Origin: Mimachlamys varia
Lineage: Eukaryota > Mollusca > Bivalvia > Pectinida > Pectinidae
Length of the DNA: 64,000 bases
Assembly (NCBI GenBank): GCA_947623455.1
Contig: OX392536.1
Span: 13,635,282 to 13,699,281 of the forward strand
Direction: 5' to 3'
A model generated the notes under the pieces. The model worked only from the letters and a program-made list of their open reading frames with translations. It was not told the origin of the DNA and did not search any database. Shown piece by piece: positions 63,757-64,000 of this stretch (its first letter is position 1; the number at the start of each line of letters is the position of its first letter). The translations under genes and the position numbers were made by a program.

Positions 63757-64000
63757 TTGGGTGGTCGGGTGGTGCAGTGGATAGCGCACTTGCCTTTCAC
63801 CAAGGCGGCCGGGGTTTGACTCCCCGACCGGACGTGAAAAGGTATGGGTCACCTGCCTAACCACGTGGGTTTTCTCCGGGTACTCCGGTTTCCTCCCACA
63901 GTAAGACCCCTCACGCGCTAACATCCGGGCCAACAAGAGTGATTAATATAAGTTGTATACCTTGTTTCATAATTGTTGAAAAATAAATAAAGTTGATATA
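63757..64000 (+). mobile_element. tRNA-headed SINE with V-domain-like core (RUDI/V-SINE type)
   Basis: The head has a pol III A box, TGGTGCAGTGG (63770-63780), and a B box, GGTTTGACTCC (63813-63823), 33 bp apart between box ends. A conserved core follows, TTTTCTCCGGGTACTCCGG then TTTCCTCCCACAG (about 63870-63902), which matches my memory of the central domain of the V-SINE superfamily, described in fish and, as RUDI, in molluscs. The 3' tail is AT-rich with AAATAAATAAAG near the window edge and may continue beyond it. A - strand open frame of 75 codons over this element (63709-63936) is an artefact of the SINE. Confidence 0.8.
63770..63823 (+). promoter_or_regulatory. Internal RNA polymerase III promoter (A and B boxes) of the SINE
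   Basis: TGGTGCAGTGG fits the A-box pattern TRGYNNARNGG, and GGTTTGACTCC fits the B-box pattern GGTTCRANNCC with one change (T for C at the fifth base). Spacing is within the usual range for tRNA-derived SINEs. Whether this copy is transcribed cannot be told from sequence. Confidence 0.7.

Noticed and set aside
63757..63835. Functional tRNA gene
   Set aside because: Only A and B boxes are tRNA-like. I see no acceptor-stem pairing, and the V-domain core follows directly.
63709..63936. - strand 75-codon protein
   Set aside because: It lies antisense over the SINE body and tRNA-like head, so it is a translation artefact.

Overview
The window looks like eukaryotic, AT-rich, gene-poor heterochromatin from a metazoan, most plausibly a mollusc and perhaps a bivalve. 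The taxonomic hints are a SINE at the right end with a tRNA-like head and a V-domain-like core, a decayed LINE whose reverse transcriptase looks Tx1/L1-like, and a Penelope-type GIY-YIG endonuclease remnant. These assignments come from recognising motifs, not from a search. I see no intact host protein-coding gene, no rRNA and no functional tRNA. Long open frames do occur, but nearly all are read-through of tandem repeats whose monomers happen to lack stops.

Roughly 85-88% of the window is tandem repeat, in seven sequence-distinct families named A-G here. Sat-A (1-14302, 49-bp unit) passes with almost no spacer into Sat-B (14314-34361, 39-bp unit). A 1.5-kb single-copy island follows (34362-35888). 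Sat-C (35889-50808, mixed 39-bp and 37-bp units) comes next and is interrupted near its left edge by a 532-bp element with 78-bp terminal inverted repeats (36069-36600). A decayed LINE on the + strand occupies about 50809-53733.

Sat-D (37-bp unit) lies in two blocks, 53975-54600 and 55108-55560. The blocks are separated by a short TTAGGG-like tract and a - strand Penelope-like remnant. Sat-E (55785-58730) has a 29-bp half and a related 28-bp half. Sat-F (58761-61374) is a 32-bp array. About 1.1 kb of non-tandem DNA then leads to Sat-G (about 62509-63135, 22-bp and 34-bp units), and the window closes with a SINE at about 63757-64000.

The main biology here is satellite evolution. Arrays are homogeneous in the middle and degenerate at the edges. 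Higher-order repeats occur at several scales: 686 bp, about 1.4-1.5 kb and about 3.3 kb in Sat-A; about 3.6 kb and about 7.7 kb in Sat-B; about 3.1 kb in Sat-C. Several monomers carry dyad-symmetric cores. Mobile elements sit inside or between arrays. Nothing in the sequence supports a multi-gene system. The features most worth following up are the Penelope remnant, telomere-like tract and palindromic satellite cluster, the inverted-repeat element inside Sat-C, and the nested 7.7-kb duplication in Sat-B.
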